DNA of 64,000 nucleotides, from contig NZ_VRZA01000009.1 in the NCBI RefSeq assembly GCF_008064665.1, positions 62,001-126,000 on the forward strand. Reading direction: 5' to 3'. The notes below the pieces were generated by a model that was given only the letters and a program-made list of their open reading frames with translations, was not told the origin of the DNA and did not search any database. Of this stretch, positions 18,761-27,134 are shown in pieces (position 1 is the stretch's first letter; the number at the start of each line of letters is the position of its first letter). The position numbers and the translations under genes are program-made. The stretch comes from Parahaliea maris. GTDB lineage: Bacteria > Pseudomonadota > Gammaproteobacteria > Pseudomonadales > Halieaceae.

Positions 18761-19987
18761 ATGTCCAGACGAGTAGTAGTCACCGGGCTGGGCATCGTGT
18801 CCTGCCTGGGCAACGATGCACAGACAGTCACCGAAGCCCTGCGCGAGGGGCGCTCGGGAATCTCCCTGCGCCAGGAACACATCGATATGGGCATGCGCTC
18901 GCACATTGCCGGCGCCCCCGAGATCGACTTTTCCGAGCTGATTGATCGCAAGCAGCTGCGCTTTATGGCAGACGCCGCGGCCTATGCCTACATCTCCATG
19001 CAGCAGGCCATTGCCGACTCCGGGCTGGAAGAGAAAGAAATCTCCAACGAGCGCACCGGCATCATCGCCGGCTCTGGCGGCGCCTCCTCTGCCAGCCAGA
19101 CCGAGGCGGCCGATATCCTGCGCGAGCGCGGCCTGCGCCGGGTGGGCCCCTACCGGGTCACCCAGACCATGGGCAGCACCGTTTCCGCCTGCCTCGCCAC
19201 CCCCTTCAAGATCAAGGGCGTGAACTACTCCATTTCCTCCGCCTGCTCCACCAGTGCCCACTGCATCGGCAACGCCATGGAGCAGATCCAGCTGAACAAG
19301 CAGGACATCGTGTTCGCCGGCGGCGGTGAGGAACTGCACTGGACCCTGTCCAGCCTGTTCGACGCCATGGGTGCCCTGTCCACCAAGTACAACGACACCC
19401 CCACCAAGGCCTCCCGCGCCTACGATGCCAACCGCGACGGCTTCGTGATCGCCGGCGGCGGCGGCATGCTGGTGCTGGAAGAACTGGAGCACGCAAAAGC
19501 CCGCGGCGCCAAAATCTACGCGGAACTGGTGGGCTACGGCGCCACCTCCGACGGCTACGATATGGTCGCCCCCTCCGGCGAAGGCGCGGTGCGCTGCATG
19601 CGCCAGGCCCTGAGCACGGTGGACGGCGCGATCGACTACATCAACGCCCACGGCACCTCGACCCCGGCTGGCGATATCCAGGAGCTGAAGGCGGTGCGCG
19701 CGGCCTACGAGGACCGGGACCACATTCCGGTCGTCGGCTCGACCAAGTCCCTCTCGGGCCACTCGCTGGGTGCTGCCGGCGTGCAGGAAGCGATCTACTC
19801 GCTGCTGATGCAACAGGCGGGCTTCATCGCCGCCTCGGCCAATATCGAGACGCTGGATCCGGAAGCGGAAGGCCTGCCCATCGCCACGTCGCGCCACGAC
19901 AATGTGGACCTGCAGCGGGTAATGTCCAACAGCTTCGGCTTCGGCGGCACCAATGCGTCGCTGGTGTTCCAGAAGTACGCGGGCTGA
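18761..19987 (+). CDS. fabB: 3-oxoacyl-ACP synthase I
   Basis: The 408-residue condensing enzyme elongates cis-3-decenoyl-ACP made by FabA and is required for unsaturated fatty acids. The thiolase fold shows [12 protein letters not shown] (nucleophile Cys), [11 protein letters not shown] and [12 protein letters not shown] (the two active-site His), and [14 protein letters not shown] at the C-terminus. The adjacent fabA supports FabB over FabF. Confidence 0.96.
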   Translation: MSRRVVVTGLGIVSCLGNDAQTVTEALREGRSGISLRQEHIDMGMRSHIAGAPEIDFSELIDRKQLRFMADAAAYAYISMQQAIADSGLEEKEISNERTGIIAGSGGASSASQTEAADILRERGLRRVGPYRVTQTMGSTVSACLATPFKIKGVNYSISSACSTSAHCIGNAMEQIQLNKQDIVFAGGGEELHWTLSSLFDAMGALSTKYNDTPTKASRAYDANRDGFVIAGGGGMLVLEELEHAKARGAKIYAELVGYGATSDGYDMVAPSGEGAVRCMRQALSTVDGAIDYINAHGTSTPAGDIQELKAVRAAYEDRDHIPVVGSTKSLSGHSLGAAGVQEAIYSLLMQQAGFIAASANIETLDPEAEGLPIATSRHDNVDLQRVMSNSFGFGGTNASLVFQKYAG

Positions 19988-20020
19988 GTACTCAACACCC
20001 TCAGCGACAGTGACTTCTTT

Positions 20021-20043
20021 TGCGGCCCAAGGAATGGGCCGCA
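20021..20043. terminator. Hairpin after fabB
   Basis: TGCGGCCCA-AGGAA-TGGGCCGCA is a perfect 9-bp stem located 34 bp past the fabB stop. No T-run follows on the plus strand, so it may be a Rho-assisted end or an mRNA-stabilising stem. Confidence 0.4.
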
Positions 20044-20107
20044 GTAACACTCCTGTAATCCGAGCTACATCTCGATATCGGGAGCTCCGGTCGTAGGCCG
20101 GCCCCCA

Positions 20108-20207
20108 TCGCTTCAGGGTGGGGTTCGGGACTCGCTGCAAGTACATCCATGTACGCTCCTAATCGGCATCCATGCCTCATAGGGTCCCTCACCCCACCCT
20201 GAAGCGA
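20108..20207 (+). repeat. Composite hairpin repeat, copy C
   Basis: Perfect 17-bp arms lie at 20108-20124 and 20191-20207. The 66-bp core reads GGGACTCGCTG, GTACATCCATGTAC (perfect), GCTC, GGCATCCATGCC (perfect), AGGGTCCCT. The layout matches copies A, B and D but the palindromes and arms differ in sequence. It is + orientation and paired with copy D. Confidence 0.85.
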
Positions 20208-20297
20208 CGTGTGCCTATATGCCAACGAACCGCTTCACTGCCTGGAATAGCTATAGCTGAAAGGCGCAGAATTCTCGAATCCAGTCGTTGGCACAGA

Positions 20298-20409
20298 GGC
20301 AGCGGCGGGGGAGGTTCCCGTAGGGACTGTGTGAGACATGGATGTCGAGCACAAGCCCCCATGGACGGGTTCACGGCGTGTCCCGGAGGGAACCTGCGCC
20401 GCCGCTGCC
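20298..20409 (-). repeat. Composite hairpin repeat, copy D (inverted relative to C)
   Basis: Arms at 20298-20319 and 20388-20409 pair at 20 of 22 positions. On the minus strand the core is nearly that of copy A: CGCCGTGAACCCGTCCATGG followed by GGGCT, then GACATCCATGTC. It is separated from C by 90 bp; that spacer has its own 9-bp inverted repeat (TGCCAACGA at 20220-20228, TCGTTGGCA at 20285-20293). Confidence 0.85.
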
Positions 20410-20483
20410 GGACTCTATCGAGCACGCCAAACCAATAATTGCCGATATCCGCAGTAGTGTTTCCACGATCACTGCGGACTGGA

Positions 20484-21680
20484 TCAACTCAGTGATTCGA
20501 GCAGAATAACGTCCAGGGTATCACCCTCAGCCACCGTCACCCCCACCGGCACCACCGCCAGCGCATCACTGAAACACACCGAACTCAACACCCCCGAACT
20601 CTGGTTCGGATAGCGAACCGCCACCGGCTCGCCATCCTGCCGCTCCAGCGTCACCCGCAAATACTCCTGCCGACCACCAGCCTGCGAAACAGAAAAGCCC
20701 GCCCGGGCTGACATCGTCAGCGGTGCCACATCCGTCGCCCCCTGCGCCCGCAACAACCACGGCCTGGCGATCAAGCAGAACGTGACAAAACTGGAGGTGG
20801 GATTGCCCGGCAGGCCGATGAAAGGAGTACCGCAGACGTGACCATAGGCGAGGGGCTTGCCGGGCTTGATCGCCAGGCGCCACAGGGACAGCTCACCGAG
20901 GCGCTCGACCTGGGCCTTCACGTGGTCTTCCTCCCCTACGGACACGCCGCCGGAAGTAATCACACAGTCTGCCCGGCTGGCCAGGTCCTCAAGGGCGGCG
21001 GCCGTGGCCGGCCCGTTGTCGGGGAGGATGCCGCCGTCGACCACCTCCATGCCCAGCCGCTGCAGCAGCCCGGCCAGCAGATAGCGGTTGGAATTGTAGA
21101 GTTGACCCGGTTGCAGGCCGGCAGCGCTGCCGGGCTCGACCAGCTCGTCACCGGTGGAGGCCACGGCCACCCTGAGCGGGCGGTAAATGGCGACGTCCGC
21201 TACGCCGATGGAAGCCAGCAGGCCGAGGTCCTGGGGGCGCAGGCGGTGGCCGGCCTGGAGCACGGTGGCGCCGCAGGCGAGGTCCTGGCCCCGGGGGCGA
21301 ATATTGGCACCGGTGCGAACATCGCCGGAGATCGTCACGACCCCGTCCCGCTCTTCACAGTTCTCCTGCATGACCACCGCATCGGCACCCGGGGGTACCG
21401 GCGCCCCGGTGAAAATCCGTGCAGCGGTGCCCGCGGCCAGCGGTGTCGGGGAGACGCCCGCAGGAATGCGCTGGCTTACCGGCAGGGGGCGGCCAGCGTC
21501 GGCGGCGCGCAGGGCGTAGCCGTCCATGGCGCTATTGTCTTCGGGGGGAACGTCCACCGCGGCGGTCACGGTTTCTGCCAGCACGGCACCGAGGGTATCG
21601 AGTAGTGGCCGCCGTGCACGCGGCGGCGGGGAAGGAACGCCGGCCAGCATGCGGGCCAGCGCTTCATCCACCGGTATCAC
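20484..21680 (-). CDS. moeA: Molybdopterin molybdenumtransferase
   Basis: The 398-residue enzyme inserts molybdate into adenylylated molybdopterin. The N-terminal lasso carries [11 protein letters not shown]. The catalytic domain has [14 protein letters not shown] and KPGKPLAYG, and [15 protein letters not shown]. The C-terminal beta domain ends the protein. It overlaps the moaB stop by 4 bp and is the last gene of moaB-moeA. Confidence 0.94.
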   Translation of the reverse strand: MIPVDEALARMLAGVPSPPPRARRPLLDTLGAVLAETVTAAVDVPPEDNSAMDGYALRAADAGRPLPVSQRIPAGVSPTPLAAGTAARIFTGAPVPPGADAVVMQENCEERDGVVTISGDVRTGANIRPRGQDLACGATVLQAGHRLRPQDLGLLASIGVADVAIYRPLRVAVASTGDELVEPGSAAGLQPGQLYNSNRYLLAGLLQRLGMEVVDGGILPDNGPATAAALEDLASRADCVITSGGVSVGEEDHVKAQVERLGELSLWRLAIKPGKPLAYGHVCGTPFIGLPGNPTSSFVTFCLIARPWLLRAQGATDVAPLTMSARAGFSVSQAGGRQEYLRVTLERQDGEPVAVRYPNQSSGVLSSVCFSDALAVVPVGVTVAEGDTLDVILLESLS

Positions 21681-22210
21681 TCAGCCGACTCCCTCACGGC
21701 GAGCACACCGACAAAATTGCAGGGGCGGTGGGTGGCATCCAGTTGCTCGCGAATCACGCCGTTCCAGGCGGTGCGGCAGGCGCCGGTGGAACCGGGCATG
21801 CAGAAGATCACGGTGTTGTTGGCGAAGCCCGCCACCGCCCGGGACTGGATAGTCGAGGAACCGATCTCCTCAAAGGACAGGGCGCGGAAGACCTCGCCAA
21901 AGCCCTCGATGTATTTGTCGAACAGTGGCGCGACGGCTTCGGGAGTCGAATCGCGACCGGAGAACCCGGTGCCACCGGTCACCAGTACCGCGTCGACACC
22001 GGCGTCGGCGATCCAGGCGGAGGTGACCGCGCGGATCTGGTAGATGTCGTCGCGCACGATGGCCTTGTCGACCGCGCGGTGCCCGGCCTCACCGAGAGCT
22101 TCCACCAGGTACTGACCGGAAGTGTCATCGGCTTCGCTGCGGGTATCGGACACGGTGAGCACCGCAATGCCCAAGGAAACAGGTTGTTCAGCTGCCGGAG
22201 GCATAGTCAT
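21677..22210 (-). CDS. moaB: Molybdenum cofactor biosynthesis protein MoaB/MogA type
   Basis: A 177-residue protein of the molybdopterin-binding fold that acts as adenylyltransferase for molybdopterin or as a close paralogue. It has LTVSDTRS, the molybdopterin-binding [13 protein letters not shown], and [13 protein letters not shown] near the C-terminus. It starts 4 bp inside the end of the RmlD-like gene and overlaps moeA by 4 bp, so the three are translationally coupled. Confidence 0.9.
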   Translation of the reverse strand: MTMPPAAEQPVSLGIAVLTVSDTRSEADDTSGQYLVEALGEAGHRAVDKAIVRDDIYQIRAVTSAWIADAGVDAVLVTGGTGFSGRDSTPEAVAPLFDKYIEGFGEVFRALSFEEIGSSTIQSRAVAGFANNTVIFCMPGSTGACRTAWNGVIREQLDATHRPCNFVGVLAVRESAE

Positions 22211-23079
22211 TTCTCCGCTGATTGCAGGTTGTCGAAGTACAGCTTCACCGCATCGGCGATGAAACCGCGCCAGGGCACCTGCTTGATGGCAAAGGTATTG
22301 CGCAGGCGATTGCAGTCGAGGCGCCGGCTGAGGGTATAACCGGCTTCCTGCTCCTGCAGGGTGACCGCCTCGGGGCCAAACTCGGAAAACTGGGAGGCGG
22401 AGGCCAGCAGCACCTCGGCGAACTCGTAGCAGTTGGTGGCGTCGGAGCTACCATAGTGGAACACGCCCCGGGATTCTGCCCCGGCACTCAGCTGGTCCAG
22501 CATTCCGGAAACCACCCGTGCGGCGTCCGACGACGCCACCGGGCACCCTCTCAGGCTGTTGTCGAGGGTCAGCGTCCCACCCTGCATCAACTGCCCCAGC
22601 ATGTGGGTGAGGACGTTGCGGCCGCGATAAGAAAACACCGGCCCCAGGCGCAACACGAGGCTTCGCTCGCAGGCCTGGACGGCAATTTCCTCCGCCCGCT
22701 GCAACATCCGGCCGATGGTCTCGGTACTGTCGGGGACATCCTGTTCGGTGTAGGGCCGCTCCTGCTCCCCGGCAAACACCCGGGAACAGGACAGCAGCAA
22801 GTAGATGGCGCCGTTGCGCTGGCAGGCCTTGGCCAGCCAGTGGCAGCGCTCGATATCGAGGTCGTAGAGCTGCTCACCGCTGTCCACTGCGCCCTGCAGG
22901 CGGGCGTCGACCACGATGTCCGGCCGGACCCGGCGCACGGCTTTCTTGGCGTGGCGCTCACTGCGCCAGCGGCTGGCGGCAAAGCCCACCGACTCGTACT
23001 CATGACGACCCACCCGGCTGAACTGCTGCTCGAGAGCCCAGCCGAGAGAGGTATCAGAACCCAGTATTAGTACACGCAC
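22207..23079 (-). CDS. RmlD-like sugar-nucleotide-binding protein (SDR fold), probably not a reductase
   Basis: A 290-residue extended SDR protein resembling dTDP-4-dehydrorhamnose reductase. The N-terminal Rossmann strand is MRVLILGSDTSLGWAL, where the canonical G-x-x-G-x-x-G is only partly present. At the position where RmlD has Y-x-x-x-K before the Glu (YGxSKxxGE) it reads IGRMLQRAEE, lacking both Tyr and Lys. No dTDP-rhamnose genes are nearby. It is coupled to moaB-moeA and 37 bp downstream of ssb. A binding, chaperone or degenerate role is more likely than reduction; this is inference. Confidence 0.7.
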   Translation of the reverse strand: MRVLILGSDTSLGWALEQQFSRVGRHEYESVGFAASRWRSERHAKKAVRRVRPDIVVDARLQGAVDSGEQLYDLDIERCHWLAKACQRNGAIYLLLSCSRVFAGEQERPYTEQDVPDSTETIGRMLQRAEEIAVQACERSLVLRLGPVFSYRGRNVLTHMLGQLMQGGTLTLDNSLRGCPVASSDAARVVSGMLDQLSAGAESRGVFHYGSSDATNCYEFAEVLLASASQFSEFGPEAVTLQEQEAGYTLSRRLDCNRLRNTFAIKQVPWRGFIADAVKLYFDNLQSAEK

Positions 23080-23116
23080 CTGCGGCTATCCCTGGTACCG
23101 GCAACAGCAGGCTTGA

Positions 23117-23635
23117 TCAGAATGGAATATCGTCGTCGTAGTCGGCGAAATCGGAGGGTGCAGCCTGGGGCGCGCCCTGGGGGCCACCATGAGATTGCGG
23201 CGCGCTCTGGGGCGGCGACTGGCGCGGTGCCTGCTGGGGCGGCTGGCTGTAACCACCGCCTGCGGGGGCGCTGTAGTCACCCTGGCCACCACCCGGCCGG
23301 CTGTCCAGCATCTGCATCTCGCTGGCCACGATCTCGGTGGTGTAGCGATCCTGGCCGTCCTGCCCCTGCCACTTGCGGGTGCGCAGGCTGCCTTCCACAT
23401 ACACCTTCGAACCCTTGCGCAGGTACTCGCCGGCAATCTCGCCGAGGCGGTTGAAAAACACTACCCGGTGCCATTCGGTGCGCTCCTGGGGCTGGCCGGT
23501 CTGCTTGTCTTTCCAGCTCTCCGAGGTGGCGATATTCACGTTGGTCACGGCACCACCGGACGGCATATAGCGGGTCTCGGGATCGGCGCCGAGGTTGCCC
23601 ACCAGTATCACTTTGTTCACGCCGCGTGAGGCCAT
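23117..23635 (-). CDS. ssb: Single-stranded DNA-binding protein
   Basis: The 172-residue protein coats ssDNA in replication, repair and recombination. The OB fold starts [19 protein letters not shown] and includes [20 protein letters not shown] Gln/Pro/Gly-rich linker (about 115-160) leads to the acidic tip DYDDDIPF that recruits partner proteins. The open frame continues 31 codons upstream, but the ATG at 23635 is the family start. In related genomes ssb sits beside an MFS gene and uvrA; the MFS gene is present here but uvrA is not. Confidence 0.96.
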   Translation of the reverse strand: MASRGVNKVILVGNLGADPETRYMPSGGAVTNVNIATSESWKDKQTGQPQERTEWHRVVFFNRLGEIAGEYLRKGSKVYVEGSLRTRKWQGQDGQDRYTTEIVASEMQMLDSRPGGGQGDYSAPAGGGYSQPPQQAPRQSPPQSAPQSHGGPQGAPQAAPSDFADYDDDIPF

Positions 23636-23752
23636 GCTGCTTCCCCTGTCATGTGCAGATAAATGACGATAATCAAGCCGGAGACTATAGCAACCACACC
23701 CGCCAATTGCGACAGCAGCAGGCGCCAAAAGCGATCGGAAAACGCCGTCTGC

Positions 23753-25168
23753 TCAGCCCCGCAGGGCAGCCAGGGCCGCCGAGGCATTGCGCCAGAGGCG
23801 CCTCTGCCAGGCAGGCGCCGCCCGGGCACAGGCTGACTCCTCCCAGCCCAGCACCTTGTCTGTGGCCTTGTAACCGAGCCAGCGCAAGGGCTCAGGCTCC
23901 CAGCGCCTGAGCACCTGCCGGGGCAGCCCACGATGCGCCCAGGGCATTTGCGCCAGGTCGCTGTCGGGCGCCACCACCAGGTCCGCCAGGGTGCGCGCCA
24001 TCAGGTTGGCAGCGCCGACACCCTCACCCAGGTACCCCCCCGCCGTGCCGAAGCCGCTGGCGGCATCAAATACTGCGTGGGGGCAGGCCCGTCGCGGAAT
24101 CCCCAGGGTGCCACCCCAGCAATGGGTAATCGCCACGTCCTCGAGCTGGGGCAGGCAGGCCCGCAGCAGCCGGGCGATGCCGGCAAAGGCCGCGCCGTCG
24201 GCGCGAAAGTCGGCCCGGGGCTCGCCGCCAAAGCGGTAACTGCCGCGGGAACCGAACACCAGCCGGTTGTCCGCCCGGCGCTGGGCGTAGGTAATCAGCG
24301 GGCTGGCATCGGAAAACACTTCGTATTCGGCCAGGCCAACGGCGCGCCACTGGGCATCGCTCAACGGCTCCGTGGCCAGCACCCGGCTCTGTACCGGCAG
24401 CACATGACGGCGCTGCTCCGGCAGGTTCCAGCTGAAGCCCTCAACCGCCAGCAAACGTACGGGAGCGGTGACGGCGCCACCGGCGGTGAGTACCGCGGTG
24501 TCGGTGAAGCCGGTCACCGCACTCTGTTCAAAGATCTCCACCCCCAGGCCCGCCACGCATTGCGCCAGCGACCGCGCCAGGCGCGCGGGGTGGATGCGGG
24601 CGACGTGGGGCGTATAGATGGCCCCCAGCGGCTGGTGCAGCCTGAGGCGCTCGGCCAGCTCGCCGCTGTGCAGCCAGCGGTAGTCTTCCTCGCCGTAGCC
24701 GAGTTCGCGGTAGTGAGCCAGGTGGGCCAGCTGGGTCTCGCGCTGCTCCGGGTAGCGCGCCGCGGCAAACAGGCCGCCACCGCGCCGGTAGTCGCAGTCG
24801 ATCTGCTCCCGGGCCAGCACCTGCTCCACCTCGGGCAGAATGCCCAGAATGGCCCTGCGGGCGGCGGCCCTGTGCTGGCCTTCCAGCCCTGCCAGCAGCT
24901 TTTGCTCCCCTTCCACGGCCGCCATCATCCAGCCGCCATTGCGGCCCGAGGCACCGAAACCGCAGATATCGCGCTCGAGGATACAGATCGAGAGTGAGGG
25001 TTGCCGCCGCTTCAGGTAGTAGGCCGTCCACAGGCCGGTGTAGCCGCCGCCGACGATGGCGACATCGAACTGCCGGTCGCCGGGTAGTGCAGGGCGCGCC
25101 TCCGCCGGGCCGAGGTCAGCCATCCACAGGCTGATATCGGGGTAGTGCACGTCGGCCAGGGGCTTCAC
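23753..25168 (-). CDS. FAD-dependent oxidoreductase of the DAO family (glycine/D-amino-acid or gamma-glutamylputrescine oxidase type)
   Basis: A 471-residue flavoprotein. The FAD-binding motif is VAIVGGGYTGLWTAYYL (about residues 36-52), followed by ERDICGFGASGRNGGW, typical of PuuB/OrdL-like oxidases. The C-terminal segment GTAGGYLGEGVGAANL also contacts FAD. A C-terminal extension of about 80 residues continues past the usual domain end. The substrate is likely an amine or amino acid. Its start overlaps the MFS stop by 4 bp, so a transported amine substrate is possible. Confidence 0.85.
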   Translation of the reverse strand: MKPLADVHYPDISLWMADLGPAEARPALPGDRQFDVAIVGGGYTGLWTAYYLKRRQPSLSICILERDICGFGASGRNGGWMMAAVEGEQKLLAGLEGQHRAAARRAILGILPEVEQVLAREQIDCDYRRGGGLFAAARYPEQRETQLAHLAHYRELGYGEEDYRWLHSGELAERLRLHQPLGAIYTPHVARIHPARLARSLAQCVAGLGVEIFEQSAVTGFTDTAVLTAGGAVTAPVRLLAVEGFSWNLPEQRRHVLPVQSRVLATEPLSDAQWRAVGLAEYEVFSDASPLITYAQRRADNRLVFGSRGSYRFGGEPRADFRADGAAFAGIARLLRACLPQLEDVAITHCWGGTLGIPRRACPHAVFDAASGFGTAGGYLGEGVGAANLMARTLADLVVAPDSDLAQMPWAHRGLPRQVLRRWEPEPLRWLGYKATDKVLGWEESACARAAPAWQRRLWRNASAALAALRG

Positions 25169-26382
25169 GGACGGGGCAGCTCACCCTCGGCCGTCGCCGC
25201 CGGTTCCGCGCCACCGGCAATTGCGGTCATCCGCGGCAGGGCCAGCAGCAGCCAGCCCAGCGCCAGCCCGAGGCACAACAGGGCCAGGCCGTGGGCACCC
25301 CACTGCGCCAGCAGCACGCCGCCCAGGGCGCCACCGGCAAAAGCGCCCAGAAACTGGCAGGTGGCGTAGATGCCCAGGGCAGTACCCCGCCCCCGGGCGG
25401 ACACCGTCTTGCTGACCAGTGACGGCAGGGTGGCCTCGAGATAATTGAATCCCACGAAGAACAACCAGAGCCCCAACCACAGCAGCGCGGGGATTTCGGG
25501 CGCCGCCAACAGGGCCAGCGCCAGGGACAGGATGGCCAGCCCGGCGGCGAAGGCCTGCCGCGGGCGGCCGCCGCGCTCTGCCCGGCGCATCAGCGGCAGC
25601 ACCCCCAGGAGCGACAGCAGCACCACCGCAAGGTAGACCTGCCAGTGGGCCTCGCGACTCACTCCCAGCCCCGACTCCAGCATGCCCGGGATCACCAGGA
25701 AGGCCGCCATCAGAATGAAATGCAGGATGAACACGCCGGCATTGAGGCGCAACAACTCGGGATCGGACAGGCTGTACCGCAGCATATTGCCGCGTGCTCC
25801 GACCTCATCGTGGGCGCGGGCGGAGACCGGTGAGCTGGGGACAACCAACAGCACCACACCAATCCCGGCCAGCGCCAGCACCACCGTCAGGAAAAACACG
25901 GCCGACAAACCACCCCAGGAAGCGACCAGGGGCCCGAGGATCAGGGCGAAGGTAAAGGCCAGGCCGATACTCGCACCGACGATGGCCATCGCCTTGGTGC
26001 GCTGTTCGCTGCGGGTCTGATCGGCCACCAGCGCCATGATGGTCCCGGCGATGGCCCCGGCCCCCTGCAGGGCGCGGCCGAGGATAATGCCCTGCACGCT
26101 GTCTGCCAGTCCGGCGATCAAGCTGCCCAGGGCGAACATCAGCAGGCCGCCGACGATGACCGGCCGGCGCCCCACCCGGTCGGAAAGCCAGCCCAGCGGG
26201 ATCTGCAACAGCGCCTGACTCAGGCCGTAGACGCCGAGGGCCAGACCAATCAGGGTCGGACTGGCGCCGGGAAGGTCGGCGGCGTAGAGCGCCAGCAACG
26301 GCAGGACCATAAACAGGCCCAGCATGCGAAAACTGTAAAGGAGGGCGAGCGACGCGACAGTGCGGCGCTCGAACGGATTCAT
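25165..26382 (-). CDS. MFS transporter, YajR-like without the C-terminal metal-binding domain
   Basis: About 405 residues with twelve predicted membrane helices. The N-terminal half is close to YajR: SFRMLGLFMVLPLLALYA, then the MFS motif A GWLSDRVGRRPVI, and GRALQGAGAIAGTIMAL. E. coli YajR carries an extra cytoplasmic YAM domain, which is missing here; the protein ends after helix 12. The substrate is unknown. I chose the ATG at 26382; TTG 26406 and GTG 26400 are alternatives. It overlaps the FAD oxidoreductase gene by 4 bp. Confidence 0.87.
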   Translation of the reverse strand: MNPFERRTVASLALLYSFRMLGLFMVLPLLALYAADLPGASPTLIGLALGVYGLSQALLQIPLGWLSDRVGRRPVIVGGLLMFALGSLIAGLADSVQGIILGRALQGAGAIAGTIMALVADQTRSEQRTKAMAIVGASIGLAFTFALILGPLVASWGGLSAVFFLTVVLALAGIGVVLLVVPSSPVSARAHDEVGARGNMLRYSLSDPELLRLNAGVFILHFILMAAFLVIPGMLESGLGVSREAHWQVYLAVVLLSLLGVLPLMRRAERGGRPRQAFAAGLAILSLALALLAAPEIPALLWLGLWLFFVGFNYLEATLPSLVSKTVSARGRGTALGIYATCQFLGAFAGGALGGVLLAQWGAHGLALLCLGLALGWLLLALPRMTAIAGGAEPAATAEGELPRP

Positions 26383-26431
26383 CGGCTCACGGGTAATCAC
26401 GGACAACTGTCTTTTTACAAGGCGCGGCTAT

Positions 26432-26508
26432 GTTATCAGCTTCCGCTGGGGGTTAGCAGCTTCCGCCGAGGGTTAGCAGCTTCCGCTGGGGGTGGCAGCT
26501 TCCGCCCG
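26432..26508. repeat. 20-bp tandem repeat, about 3.8 copies, downstream of the ferritin-like gene
   Basis: Units start at 26432, 26452 and 26472 (consensus GTTAGCAGCTTCCGCTGGGG), with a shortened fourth unit from 26492. The array fills most of the 144-bp gap between the ferritin-like gene and the MFS start. It is not palindromic enough to be a terminator. Confidence 0.8.
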
Positions 26509-26526
26509 GCCCAACCTGACCCACCA

Positions 26527-26814
26527 TCAACCGTGGGCGATAGGGCCCTCACTGAACAGGTAGTCCCGCAGTTCCTTGTCCATGGTGGGGTCCCGGCGGC
26601 GAATCCACTCGAGGACCATGGCGGCGTGTTCCTTCTCTTCATCCCGGTTGTGCGCCAGGATCGCCTTGAGTTCCTCGTCCTTGCAGGCGTCCACTCGCTG
26701 GTTGTACCAGTCAACGGCCTCCAGTTCCTCCATCAGCGAGGTGATGGCCCGGTGCATGTCGCGGGTTTCATCAGAGAGCTCTGCAATCGGCTCGTGGTAG
26801 CCTTCGTTAGCCAT
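26527..26814 (-). CDS. Encapsulated ferritin-like protein (EncFtn family) without encapsulin neighbour
   Basis: A 95-residue two-helix protein almost collinear with EncFtn proteins: HRAITSLMEELEAVDWYNQR and ILAHNRDEEKEHAAMVLEW. E30, E60 and H63 match the di-iron ferroxidase ligands of the family (Rhodospirillum rubrum E32, E62, H65). Known EncFtn decamers oxidise Fe2+ and pass it into an encapsulin shell. Here no shell gene lies within the surrounding genes shown, and the protein ends at SEGPIAHG without the usual Gly/Ser linker and C-terminal targeting peptide. AGGAG lies before the ATG; a 13-bp tandem repeat precedes it. Confidence 0.88.
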   Translation of the reverse strand: MANEGYHEPIAELSDETRDMHRAITSLMEELEAVDWYNQRVDACKDEELKAILAHNRDEEKEHAAMVLEWIRRRDPTMDKELRDYLFSEGPIAHG

Positions 26815-26828
26815 GGGGTTCTCCTGTT

Positions 26829-26914
26829 GTAAACGCAGATAGTAAACGCAGATAGTAAACGCAGATAGTAAGCGCAGAAAGTGAACGCAGAAAGTGAACG
26901 CAGAATGAGCGCAG
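26829..26914. repeat. 13-bp tandem repeat (six units plus a partial) in the leader of the ferritin-like gene
   Basis: Units at 26829, 26842, 26855, 26868, 26881 and 26894 follow GTAAACGCAGATA, with GTGAACGCAGAAA variants toward the distal end, then a partial unit to 26914. The first three units are identical. The array starts 15 bp upstream of the ATG. On the coding strand each proximal unit contains TACTAT, which resembles a -10 hexamer. Confidence 0.85.
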
Positions 26915-26991
26915 CCGGTACAACGCGTTCCGGGACGGTACCACAGTTTGCGGTCTCCCTGAGGACGCCAGGGGAGCCTCCCTGCACCCCG

Positions 26992-27021
26992 TTGCCTGCC
27001 ACCCGCTTTTGCGGCTATAGT
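26992..27021 (+). promoter_or_regulatory. Sigma-70-type promoter for argD
   Basis: TTGCCT (26992-26997) and TATAGT (27016-27021) are 18 bp apart. Initiation near 27028 would place the start immediately before a terminator-like hairpin. Confidence 0.5.
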
Positions 27022-27032
27022 TGACGGTCCTG

Positions 27033-27062
27033 AAGGCAGCCAACCGCTGCCTTTTCTTTTTT
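27033..27062 (+). promoter_or_regulatory. Terminator-like hairpin in the argD leader
   Basis: AAGGCAG (27033-27039), a 7-base loop and CTGCCTT (27047-27053) are followed by TTCTTTTTT. All genes to the left for 6 kb are on the minus strand, so it does not end an upstream plus-strand gene. It lies between the candidate promoter and argD, which suggests an attenuator or a very short RNA. Confidence 0.5.
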
Positions 27063-27134
27063 ACTGACCGCCCCCAGCGCCGCCTTGCCAGACGCGGCCG
27101 GGAACAGCTGTCCCTGAGAGCAGAGGATTACACC

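Noticed and set aside
26436-26526. Frameshifted encapsulation tail (GRKLPPPAEAANPRRKLLTPSGS) after the ferritin-like gene
   Set aside because: It looks linker-like but is in another frame, encoded mostly by the 20-bp repeat, and lacks the expected L-T/S-V-G-S-L-x-R pattern.
26829-26914. CRISPR array
   Set aside because: The 13-bp units are directly adjacent with no spacers, and no cas genes are present.
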